Assembly: GCA_963691705.1 (NCBI GenBank)
Contig: OY829539.1
Span: 58,688,327 to 58,752,326 of the forward strand
Source: Viola odorata
Lineage: Eukaryota; Streptophyta; Magnoliopsida; Malpighiales; Violaceae
Reading direction: 5' to 3'
DNA: 64,000 bases
Notes under the pieces: model-generated
Seen by the model: only the letters and a program-made list of their open reading frames with translations
Databases searched by the model: none
What the model was told of the DNA's origin: nothing
Shown here: positions 35,379 to 46,284 of the stretch, piece after piece
Position numbering within the stretch: position 1 is the first letter of the stretch
Layout: the number at the start of each line of letters is the position of its first letter
Program-made: the position numbers and the translations under genes

Positions 35379-35875
35379 TCTATGTCAAAACCCAATAGCA
35401 GAATCAGTTACGCAATCCTATAATATATTGAAACTAAAGACACAATAGCAGAATCAATTATGTAATCCTATAATATTGAACCTAAAGACCCAATTTTTCA
35501 GTTTCTTATCTGACAGCAAATTGACAAATTAGGCAAAAACCTAAAGCATCAATTGTAGATCGAAGAGTAACGGGAGAGAAATGAAACCCAAATAAATGAA
35601 ATTTAAGATTTACATGTTGATATGAAAGAATCCGATTGCAGAGAAAGATGCGGGGGAGATAAATTGTAGGAAAAGAACAAAAATAAATAGAGAGAGAATC
35701 GAGAGGAGTACCTAGAGGAGTACCTAGAGGAGAGGGTGGCGAGGAGAGAAGAACCTGATAGACGCTGAAACTGGAGACCTAGCTTTTTTCTTTACGGACC
35801 AAAAAGATGCTGATGCGCTGCTTAGCAGCAGCTGAGATGGGCTGGGCTGGTTATGCGTTTACAGGCCCAAGTTCG
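35379..35875 (-). promoter_or_regulatory. eIF1A leader intron and promoter with site II motifs
   Basis: Minus strand: the leader exon near 35712-35790 ends in CTCTAG|GTACTCC, which occurs twice 12 bp apart, so two donors compete. The acceptor is TTTTGACATAG, 11 bp before the ATG. Further upstream (35833-35872) are CAGCCCAGCCCAT and GGGCCT-type motifs matching TCP-bound site II elements, common in plant translation genes. There is no clear TATA box. Confidence 0.55.
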
Positions 35876-36545
35876 ATTGCGTTTGCCAAAATGTACATCT
35901 ATTATGTTTATATTTATATAATTATATTCATTTTATAGTTATTATTTTAAATTTTTCATACAATTATATATCTTTCATTCAGTTAGTCTTACTGAATAAT
36001 GTTTGAAATACTAACTCATTAATACGAATACTTTTACTAACTGATGTAGAAAAATATAATTAAGATTTATTATTATTTAATTAGATTATAATTTCTTTTT
36101 ATTTAATTAATAATTAACAATTGGATTTTAAAAAAACTAGCAAGTGAATATTAATTTCATTTAAGTAAAAAAAAAAAAAAATATATTACTATAGTCCAAC
36201 AAAAAAGTTAATACTACTTTTGACCAAACAAAAAATTAGTTTCAATATACAAGTTAACTTAAAAATAAAATTAGATTAAAACCACTAGATTTGGAGACCT
36301 AAAAAAACCTTTCATGACAATATTGAAGAAAGATTCAAACTTCATCAAATTACCATTCAAATGATTGTGTACTGCGTTGGCTTGTTTACAAGAAAAATAC
36401 ACTCACTAATGGAAATAAAAACAACAACTAGCATCTATATCAAGTTTTCCAATGCTCAACTGAATAAATCGAACCATATACATTAATACAATCCAAGAAA
36501 AATGGTCTGCTTTTGTGCAATCAGATGTTGGAGAGAGCCAAGAGT
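35876..36545. other. AT-rich intergenic region
   Basis: No gene seen. A run of about 15 A lies near 36167-36181. The right end probably holds the 3' untranslated region of the DUF1664 gene. Confidence 0.5.
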
Positions 36546-39500
36546 TCACATGCCAATGCCATAACCCGCAAACTCCCTGGTCAAAGCAAAGCCAACAGGA
36601 TACGATCTGTGTATTCTTGCTTTTGCAGTTTTCCCAACTGAGATGTTACCAGAATCAGTCTTCTTCACACCAGCCTCAACCACATGACTTTCCTTAGCTT
36701 CAGCAAGGAATTGAAGACCCTGAACAATAATGTCGGACTTCATCAACATGGATCAGATATAGGATTAGAGTCAAGAAAGAGCGGATCAACAAACCTTTAA
36801 AGGTGTGTCCTCGTATGTCAGTGCTGTATGGTTTCCTAGTTTAGTACCACCAATCTGCCAAGGAAAACCAACTAAATCACTAACTTAATATACTTACATG
36901 AGATATCATTCAAGACCACGGACGTCTATCCTGTAGCACTTGAAAGAACTAGGATCATAACCTACACATCTATCACTATGGTCAACACTAAAGTCAATGA
37001 AGTAGTGTATGTATAGGGGCGAGGGGGTTGAGGGTGAGCGACTTTGTGTATACCATAATTCAAAGAACAATCTCATCCAGAAACAAAGGCTTCAAACTAA
37101 CGGCATCTTCAGAAAAAAAATGTTAGGCCAATATATGTTTATAGCAAGGAAAAGTTACAGCTGTTGATTATCATGGTGATACATTGAAAGAGAAAATAGA
37201 CAGTATCTGACCTGATCAACTTTTGAGAAAACTCCATCTTTAAAGCCTTCAGTAAATTGGCATAGGTACCAGAGGCCTGAGTTAGTTGCATCCTACATAA
37301 TGTGGATTTGAAACTTTGTAAGTCCTGGAAAATTGTCAGAAACAGAAGAAACTATAATCACAGACATTTGAAGTATTACCTGTTTGTTTTCGATCACCTC
37401 AAGCTTTTCTTCCTGTTTAGTTATTCAGATACCAAGAATCAACCAAGGAATTTTATAATTAGAGAGACTTATGAAATACAAGTTACAAACTCACCAGTCC
37501 AGATATCATTTCATGGATTGTTTCAACATCAAACCCAATTTGGGAAAGGTTTGATTTCATTTCACCTACCTGCATCCAAATAAATATGGCACATATGTTA
37601 AAGCATAGTTGCATTGATCATGCTACTACATTATCATTTTAAAAATTTAGCTGTGTACAGAACAGGAAATCTGGATTTGATCAAAGTAGTGACATAAGAA
37701 CAACAAAGGAAAACTTGTAGCCTAATAATAAATAATGAAAATAAGATGCATAAAAGGAATATCAGTAGACACAAATTTGTCTTCACGCAGATACTAACTG
37801 AAGAATAAAATTATCCAGTTATCCAGTTCTAGTTTTATTAATAATTAGTTGAAATAAAATAAATTGACCGATAAAAAATTATTAAAATAAAGTAAATTAA
37901 CTAACAACCATATAATAATGTGCATGCCTGTATGTTTGTTCATCAATAGACATTAGATTCAGAAGCACAATCTACATGGAATAAGAATTGCCTGCTGCAT
38001 GTTTCAGTTCAGCAGGCCCAAGGTAGTTTGAATGTTTTTGTGTCGTGATCTTTTTCTGCAACCATTGACAAGACAGATCAAATTGGTAGCTACCCAAACA
38101 GGTGGGCAGCCTACTTCAAGCTCATGCTCCAATGTATTTCTAGCGATGGAAACATAAAATCTAGGCTCTGCATTGGCTCATGTGTTTGGTTGGAATATAC
38201 TAGGTGTTTGGTTTGCTCATTCAAGATCACTGTCCAGATTTGGAATGGGGAGGAAATAAAGAATAAAATACATAATGATTATGTGGAGAAACAGAAGAAC
38301 AGCTTTACATACATCATTTGCAATGAGCTTAGATGTTTCCATCTGCTCCTCCATTTTCCAATCCAGGTTCTCCAGCCTCTTCGTCAGATGTTTCTTTGTT
38401 GACTGCAGAAGTTGATAGTTGGAATAGAAGTGAGTGGTGCCAATTTGTGAGAAAATTAAAGCCACCACCAAGAGAAGAAAAGAAAAAGGAACAAGGGAAA
38501 AGACAAGACAAGACCACCCTACATACCGCCAATGTTTCAGATACATTCTCCAATTGTTTTGACACAGTTGCAACAGCATTCGCCATACTTTGCTTTGTCA
38601 CAAACATCACATCAGAAAACGACCAACCCTGCAATGCCAAGGAAACAAAGGAAAATGCACATTGATAAAATAGAACACAAACAGCCTCTATGAATGATAA
38701 AACTTTTGCTTAGGGTTATAAGAATCTTGCCTTCCACCACATGTAGCAATACCCCATTGCTCCAACTGCGGCAGCTGGTACTAGGTAAGATCCAACACTC
38801 CCTGTGTGCAGAAGAAAATGCAAAACACCATTTACTTAATTTAAGTATGCGTTAAGATATACTAATACTGGACTAGAGGGCATATAATATCTAACTAAAT
38901 TTTAATAAATTCTGACTGCAAATACTGCAAGAAACTGAGCACCTAGCGGTATCAAATTAAAATTTGTTCTCAAAAAGTTCATATACAGCAACTACTTCAT
39001 CTGGTAGGTGTCTTAGATAATCTCTGCAAAGGCTTAAATCTATGTGTCTAACAGAAAACATGACAAAAGATTTGGATATCTCTTCCTCAACTTAACTTTG
39101 TTCGATGTCCCTTATTTTGTCACATTCTTTTATGCATAATTTGAATGTACTAGACTTATAAGGATGCGAAGTACTCATCTGCCTTGCCTGAGTTAATGCA
39201 TTTTCCTTGGACAATAAGAATTGAAATACATAAAATATTTGAAACCAAAGGAAATTATATTTACCAGAGGTTGAAACGATTTAACCCATGATGTCTACCA
39301 TACAAAATTGGCAGGAGCCAGAAAGAAATATGATATAGTGAATATGAACTGAACTTTTGATTAGGACAGACTCTACATGAAGATTTTCCTGTTGATTTAT
39401 TTTTTGCACAGAGTGCCAGCAGAAGGATCCAAATAAAGAAGGAATAACTATATAGGCCCAAGAAATGCAAACGAAAGAATAGAAAAAGTGAATTGCACAG

Positions 39501-41067
39501 AAACACTTATAGGGGGTTATATGCTCACCACTGGAAGAAGAATTCCCATTAAAGATGGTCACGGGATTCGATAATGACAACTGTTTCATCTCTTGTGCTA
39601 ATTGGCGAATCTAAACAACAAACAGAAAAAGAGAGTAAAACATCTAATAACACCTCTCTAAAGGCAAGACAGCAGAGGCAACAGTGAAGTAAGATGCAGT
39701 GTTCCACATAGAACTCCCCTACTCTGTGAACAAATTGTTCATATTTGAGCAGTCTAACCTGTCAGGATTTGGGATCCAGGTGCATCCACAATCCTGATTC
39801 CCCAAAAGACATAAAATTTGGCAAAGAAATACTGTTCAATGAATAAATCATTATCAGTTCATACTCTTCAAGGAAATGTTAGTTAGATTATATATAATAA
39901 CTGAACTCCCCTGACTATTACAAAGGCTTTTAGCGCAAGCTGTGATTGAAAATCAGACAATGGTTAACAACTCTACTGTCTAATTTTGTATTCCTATGAA
40001 TCTCAAAATGTCATGGTTCACAGTTGCAACCCAAGTGAGCATATTCCCATCAAAACAAAGATTTACCTAGGTGGCAAACCTCGACTCTTGCAGGTATAAT
40101 CACTTCAAATCAAAAGTTATCAAAACCTCTGGTTGGGTAGGCAGTCCAAGAAAAAGTTCTACCTAGTAGTTTGAATATATAACTAATACATCTAAAGAAA
40201 TTCAATAACCTAGCCTAAAATCATACACATAATGAGGTTAATAACATTCACCACAAATATGAATGTGTTCCATTATCAACTCTCTTTTCTAAGGAATCAC
40301 AATGGCCAAACTTAATTATGCTATCTCATTGGAACTAACCTTAATATCACATGTGTATTGCTAGAATTTTCAGTCATTAAATTTAAATCTACAATTAATT
40401 AAAATAACCATTTATATGTATTGGTCAAACCTAGATTAGAAGTTTGTTTATAGTAGTGCCTACATGTGCATTATAACAAAGCGGAATATCTCAAAAAGTT
40501 TTGCTTCAACCAATCGGCAATACCTGGGCTGCAAGGAGCGTGCTATCATACTTGTAGTTTGACATGTCAGCTCCATCAACACCCTGGAGCAATTCCTGAA
40601 GCTGCAGGATGATGTCGGACAATTGTCCATTCTTCAAAATAATTGAACTCGTCAAACCTAAAACATAATTCAGATGCAAACATGCCAAACACATTCAGTG
40701 ACAGCCAAAATTCTGTACATATTTCACCTGGAAAACGCAAAACGGCAGAAGCAACCCAACAACACATAAACAAGGACAACAAAACCCCAAAAAATGAAAG
40801 TACAGCGTGGAAATCACTATAAACTTCTAGAGAGAACCCAACTTCTAGCAGCTAACACTCCAAATTTAACAAATTTAACAAGGATTAGTAACATTAGAAT
40901 ATCACTCGTCAGTTCTGTGAAAACTAAGCTCCCCCATTCTAAATACTGGCGAGGGTTGAATTCATGGGTAAATAAGAGAATGAACTTTGAGGCAAATAGA
41001 GAAATCGAAGACCTGCGCCGAGGAGGATGATGACTTTGGAGGAGGAGACACCAGTCTGTAAAGCCAT
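36546..41067 (-). CDS. DUF1664 family protein
   Basis: Eleven exons join in phase to 318 residues: 41013-41067, 40524-40657, 39529-39610, 38731-38801, 38527-38628, 38313-38402, 37495-37569, 37380-37412, 37212-37292, 36795-36854 and 36546-36719. The N-terminus MALQTGVSSSKVIILLGAG is hydrophobic and may be a membrane or targeting segment. A Gly/Ala-rich hydrophobic stretch (SYLVPAAAVGAMGYCYMWWK, about residues 93-112) could span a membrane. The conserved core GWSFSDVMFVTKQSMANAVA follows, then a helical, probably coiled-coil region. The C-terminus is basic. The molecular function of DUF1664 is not known. The fourth intron starts with GC (GGAAG|GCAAG at 38731/38730); all the others are GT-AG. 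Family assignment is firm; function is open. Confidence 0.88.
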
Positions 41068-41818
41068 GGTTTGGGTTCTGGTCCTTCTGGAGCGGAGGCT
41101 GATGATGATGATGGGTCGTTGATCGTTTCGTTCGTGGGTCTTCTTTTCGTAAGAAACTAGTATTTCTCTTAAGACACCAACTTCTCAAGTTTTTAACCAC
41201 TAGTAAGAAACTAGTATTTCTCTTAATTTTTAAATTGAAACTATTTCTTCTAATTCTTCTCCTTAATTTTTATGAAAAATATATATAAACTGAAACCAGG
41301 AACAATTATGACTTACCTCCTAGATAACCGGTTAAACTACAACCTTATATTCTATTTTATTTTTTATTTTTCATGTTTATTTTGTGATCCATAAGAATGA
41401 GATTGATCATATTAGTCGGATCTCGGATCAAATTGAGAAATTTAAAATTTAATAAACTTAAAATAATATTTTCCCATCATCGATTTAACTCCCAATTTGT
41501 GTTTATATTCTAAGTTTTTGGTTTTTTTCAGACTTATTTAGACATCTTTTAATATATTTAGGTATATTTAGGAGTTACTCATTAGGCATTTTAAAATACA
41601 TATTCAAACAAGTAAATACTTCGTATTATAAATTTATTTATTATCTCAATCAGTTTTTAACTTAAATTGCTCTATAATACCAATTGTTAGTTGTTTATAT
41701 GTAAATGTGGAAAAGTTCATTAAAAGGAATTAAATCTGGGTACATTTCTTTATTGAAACTAAACAATCCTATTCAAATAAAACAGTATGATTTAAAAAAG
41801 AAGAGAAAAGGACAATAT
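41068..41818. other. Intergenic region with a small direct repeat
   Basis: The DUF1664 leader and promoter occupy the left end. A 22-bp unit AAGAAACTAGTATTTCTCTT occurs at about 41150 and again at about 41206. The remainder is AT-rich with no gene. Confidence 0.5.
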
Positions 41819-43337
41819 GGTCACTAAATTATTAAAAAAATCCCCATTTAGCCATTAGGTTTTTAATTTGGATTAATTGGTCACATATTTTTGTAAAAAA
41901 TAGATAAATTGGTCATTTTATATAAATCTATTTAATAAAGGGATAAAACTAAAAAACAACTCTGAACTATTTATTTGTTTAATGACCCTCTTGAGCTTAT
42001 AAATAATTGTCAAATACCGTTGAAAAAACGTGACGTGTCAATAACTTCGTCAGTTTTTTTTTACCACGTCAGCTCTCTGTTGCCACGTCGAATTGCCATG
42101 TCCGCTTGCTGCCACGTCGGTAAATAGTAAACTGTGGGCCCCCCACCGTTTCACCTTATCTCTTCCCCTCCCCCTCCCTCAACGCACGCACACACGCACG
42201 CACGCGTGCTTCAAAAGAATCAAAACCCCAACTTTTCTTTCTTCCATTGCTCCTCTCTTTCTTTTATTGCTCCTCTCTTTTGACAGGAATCGACGAGCCC
42301 ACCATCCCTTGTAATGCGTAGATTTCACTTCTTTATGTGGGTTTATTAGGTCACATTCTATTGAACCAGGAGGAATTAGAATTTGGGGTTTTGATTGGAG
42401 ATGGGGAAATTTGGGGGTTAATTTCTGTGACAGGAATCGGCGAGCTGAAGTTTGATTAATGATGATTGGGTTGGGGATGGTGGGCTTGAATGTGGAGAGA
42501 CTGAAGAAGAGGAGAGTGAGGAACAGGAAAAGAACGCAAATAGAGATGGTTGATTGGTTTTTTGTGAGAATTAGGTTGTTGGAATTTATTCTTTTAATAG
42601 TTCTTGATGAAGAAGAATTGGGGGTTGAAGAAATTGGGGAAGATGGAGGCGAAGAGAAAGGAAAGGCGGGCGACGAGGACGTCGGAGAAAAGGAAGGAAA
42701 GGCAACGAGAAGACGAGGACGTCAGATTTGTTGGTGGAGGTGGAGATCAAGGTAGAGCTGGAGTTGGAGATGGCGGAGGTTAGGGCTGTACGCGGGCCGG
42801 GTTGGGTCGGTTATGACTCATAACCAGCACCAACCCGCCAAATATTTAGCGGGCCGGGTTGGGTCGGTTATCCGCCTATAACCGCTAGTTGACGGGTTGT
42901 ACGGTTATAGGCGGTTAACCGCGGGTTGGCGGTTATAGGCGGTTATGGGCTGCCAAGTTGGCTTGGCTATTTTGTTGTTGAAAAGGGCAATTTTAAACCC
43001 TGCTGCTGAAAATAAAACCAAAAATAACTTCACAAAACAACAACCACCGTTCACATTTTTCATAAGAACAACAATGTAACTTCACAATAACGTTGAAAGT
43101 TGATAATTCATAATTTAAAGCAAACAAATTTTTCAATTCACAAGGCAATGGACAATTGCTGCATCTTGTTCACATGAGATCCACATTTGGAAGTGGCTCT
43201 ACCTTCAACACCTTCCTGATCTTACCTTCATCACTGCAAGTTTTAACAATTTTGTCAATTTTACATTCTTCTCATCATACGAAGCAAAGGCTGCCTATTA
43301 AAAAGGAAACTAAAAACCCAGCATTCACGAGCTACGA

Positions 43338-43727
43338 TTGGACACTAAAAGGGGTGCATTTGGACAGCTAAAAGAGCTACAAAATGGACAGCAAAACATG
43401 CGTGAATTGGCAGCAAAATGGGCATCAAATTGACAGCTAGAATGAGCTTAATATTGACAGCAAAACATGCATAATTTGGCAGCAAAACGGACACTATTTC
43501 GTCATCAAAACAAACTCCCAATTGACAGCAAAAATAGCATGAAAATGGAAGCAATTATTAGTGCGAAATTGACAGCAAAATGAGCAAAGATTGACAGCAA
43601 AGTGGCGTGGTTTTGGCAGCAACACAAGTACCCATTTCGACAACAAAATCAACAACCTTTCGGCAACAAAAACGGACACTAAATGAGCAACTATTCGTCA
43701 ACGAATTGACAACATTATAAACACCAG
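43338..43727. repeat. Degenerate minisatellite of about 23-bp units inside element Z
   Basis: About sixteen diverged units of 21-26 bp, of the form TTGACAGCAAAA followed by about ten bases containing GCAT or similar. Many start with TGGACAGC, TTGACAGC or GGCAGC. The minus strand reads as hydrophobic repeats (such as FAVN and LLP), which explains the short open frames there; they are not genes. Confidence 0.75.
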
Positions 43728-43907
43728 ATTGGAACTGCTGATTCTTATCAGAATCAGAAGGCATCAAATGAATAATAATATTATTTCCTTTATCAGAATC
43801 AGCTGCTTTCCCTAGTTCTCATAAGCCAAACATAAGTAAAGCACAAATGAAATGAAAACAGTGAAAAAAAGCCATTACCAAATACTACTTTCAGACAAAG
43901 TGATAAA

Positions 43908-43997
43908 CTTTATCGAATCACACAGCTGTTTAACCATACCCATTACCCGCAACAACCTTTATCGAATCACACAGCTGTTTAACCATACCCATTACCG
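43908..43997. repeat. 49-bp tandem duplication inside element Z
   Basis: The unit begins CTTTATCGAATCACACAGCT and ends CCATACCCATTACC. It occurs at 43908 and again at 43957, nearly identical. Confidence 0.85.
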
Positions 43998-46140
43998 ACT
44001 GTTCCCCAAAATTAAAGCTCAATTGACAAAATTTCAACAATTTAAAATGTGGGATTCTGAACAGAGAAACCAAAGGGTACAAAAATTGAGGGTTTAAGAA
44101 GCGAGCAATCATAACGAAATCAAAGATGCATAAGAAACAAAAATGGAACAAGGAAAACCTACCTCTGGATCTCGAATTTACACCCAGAGCCGGCTCCTAA
44201 GCGGGGAAAAGCAGCAGCGGCAGGTGGAGAGATGAGGGAGATAGGTGCGGTTGATGATGAGCAGTGCAGTGGTATGAGGGAGACCTCTGCGATTGGTGAT
44301 GAGGCCGAGAGGGAGAGATGAACGGAGAGGAGGGATATGGTCGGGATTGGTGGTTGGTGATGAGCAGTGGTCTTGAAAAGTAACGGGGTGTGGCGGTGGA
44401 TGGTGATGAGGGAGATAGGTGCGGTGGCGAGTCGTGGTCCGAGAGGGAGAGGGTCTTGTTGTTGTTGTCGGCGGGTTAGAGTCCTTAGGGAGTTAGGATT
44501 TTTTCAATTAGGTTATATACTTAGGGTTAATAATAGATGGGTGGGCGGGTCGGTTATTAACCGCGGTTTTTTAAAACTCGACCCGCTATCCGACCCAACC
44601 CAACTATAACGGGTTGGTTATATAACCATTACCCACGGTTATGGCGGTTATGCTCTTTTGACGGGTTGGGTCAGATCGGTTATACGGGTCAGACGGGTTG
44701 GGTCGGTTTTTTGTACAGCCCTAGCGGAGGTGGAGCTGGGTGGAGGTGGTGGTGGGAAAGTTGAGAGAAAGAGGGGAGGGCAATGTGGAGGAAAGGAAAA
44801 AAAAAAGAGTCGCATCACCCACCTGTCACTTTGGCAAATTGACGTGGCAAAAAAAACTGACGGAATTAATGACACATCACATTTTTTTTAATTATATGAG
44901 TGATTAATTAATAATAAATAAGTTTAGAGGGGTTATTACACAAACAAATAGTTCAGAATTGCGATTTACTAAAACATTAAAGTTCAAAATTGTTTTTTAA
45001 TTTTCTTATTTAACAAACTTGGGAAATTTGGTCCTGATACTCGTTAGTTTTAGTCATTTAACCCCTATAAAAATCGAAAAAAATAATTAAAAATTAAAAA
45101 TTAGTAAAAAATTAGGATTTTTTAAGACAATTATAAAATTTGAAAAAATAGAGAAAAAATAAATGATATAAAATTTAACAATAAACCGAAGTTTTCCAAA
45201 AAAAACTCAAAAAATTATTAAATAATCCATAAAACTGAAAATTTAAAATTTGAAACATTAAACTAAAGATATTGTAGTACTTGTTTTGTACAATGGATAA
45301 ATTAACTACAAAATAAACCAACATTAACTATATGTTGTATGCATTAATAAAAGAGTCGAGAGTGACGGGAAAAGTATTTTTTGTTTAAGAATGAGAAAAA
45401 AAATAAGAAAAATTTTACTTATTTTTTTCTAATTTTTATGTATTATTAATTGAAATATTTTGATATTTTTTCTTAAAATTTTCTTTTATTTTTAAATTTT
45501 TAAATGTTTTTATAATTTTTTATAATTTTTAGAAAATTATTTGATTTTTCTTAAGAGCTCTTTATTTTATTATTTTTTCTTAAAAATTTCAAAATTTGAG
45601 GGGAAAAAGAACTAAAAGCAACGCATTGCTCATTTTATAGAAGCATGCAAAGATTTAATAGTGAAGTAATTTGTTCGCTAACTAAAAAGTGTGGTTTTAT
45701 TAATGGTACGTTGAGCTCACTTTTATTTTAAATTTTTCTGACTTTTTCATAGTTTTTTATGTTTATGGCTTATTTAATATTTTTGAAATTTTTAAATAGT
45801 TTTTTAGAAAATTTAAATTTAAATTTTATTTTTTTCTATTTTCATAAGTTTTGCTATTTTTATAATTTTTTAAATTTTTTTTAAAAGCTCCAAATTTTAT
45901 TGTTAATTTTCCTAAATTCTGTATAATTTTTAAACATCTTTTTATTATTATTTTTTCAATTTTTATAGAGTTAAATGAATAAAACTGACAAATATAAAAA
46001 CTAAATTTCTTACATTTATTAAAAGGATCGATATAAATAAAATGACCAATTTATTTAATTTTTATAAAGTGGGTGGTTAATTAATTTAAATTAAAAATAC
46101 GGTGGTTTAACGAGTTATTTTTTATAATTTTGTGACTAAT

Positions 46141-46284
46141 CTTTAAAAAAAGTTCTCCATGGTAGATGGCAATCTCCGACAATTTGCATTAAACACGTTA
46201 CCAATGGACATCTAATCATCACCATACCCCCTCCTCCTCCTCCTCGACCTCCTTCTCTTCCCCGCTTTCTCCTCCGCCAAAGCC
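46141..46284 (+). promoter_or_regulatory. Short leader/promoter of the BPI-like gene next to element X
   Basis: Only about 145 bp separate the outer transposon arm from the ATG at 46285. The last 70 bp are rich in CTCCTC, as in plant 5' leaders. The promoter must overlap or lie within the transposon block. Confidence 0.45.

Larger units (their letters stand above)
42781..44723. mobile_element. Element Z: non-autonomous hAT transposon, nested in Y
   Basis: Both ends read TAGGGCTGTAC when oriented outward-in, typical of plant hAT elements. The 8-bp target duplication GCGGAGGT is perfect (42773-42780 and 44724-44731), as expected for hAT. Both ends carry many copies of CGGTTAT/ATAACCG and GGGTTGGGTCGG, candidate subterminal transposase sites. 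The 1,943-bp interior has no transposase frame. It contains a minisatellite (43338-43727) and a 49-bp tandem duplication (43908-43997). Confidence 0.9.
41940..45008. mobile_element. Element Y: MULE-like with long inverted ends, nested in X
   Basis: The left end (41940 to about 42115) and the right end (about 44790-45008) are inverted repeats. Left: AACTAAAAAACAACTCTGAACT, TTTGTTTAATGACCC, GACGTGTCAATAACTTCGTC, then TTGCCACGTC. Right, reversed, shows ATTAAAAAACAATTTTGAACT, TTTGTGTAATAACCC, GATGTGTCATTAATTCCGTC, then TGCCACGTCAA. The flanks are TTTAATAAA (41931-41939) and TTTAACAAA (45009-45017), a 9-bp duplication with one mismatch. This fits the Mutator superfamily. The interior, after removal of the nested hAT, is about 680 bp of GC-richer, partly open sequence and may be captured host DNA. 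Confidence 0.75.
41819..46140. mobile_element. Outer inverted-repeat element X, interrupted by element Y
   Basis: The left arm starts GGTCACTAAATTATTAAAAAA and includes GTTTTTAATTTGGATTAATTGG and AAATTGGTCATTTTATATAA. The reverse complement of about 46010-46139 shows the same elements in the same order (GTCACAAAATTATAAAAAAT, TTTTTAATTTAAATTAATT, AAATTGGTCATTTTATTTAT). The similarity continues inward: after element Y is removed, the left arm goes on at 45018 (TTAGTTTTAGTCATTTAACC) and matches the reverse of about 45950-46010. X is therefore a foldback-like or long-TIR non-autonomous element. Its exact ends and target duplication were not resolved. The interior (about 45200-45850) is AT-rich without coding. 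Confidence 0.6.

Noticed and set aside
43345..43767. Hydrophobic minus-strand frames inside the hAT element
   Set aside because: They read through the degenerate minisatellite in several frames; no membrane-protein family or start context supports a gene.
41790..46152. TTTAAAAAAG as the target duplication of outer element X
   Set aside because: A similar A-rich string occurs near both ends (about 41791 and 46142), but at unequal distance from the inverted arms and in low-complexity DNA, so it may be chance.
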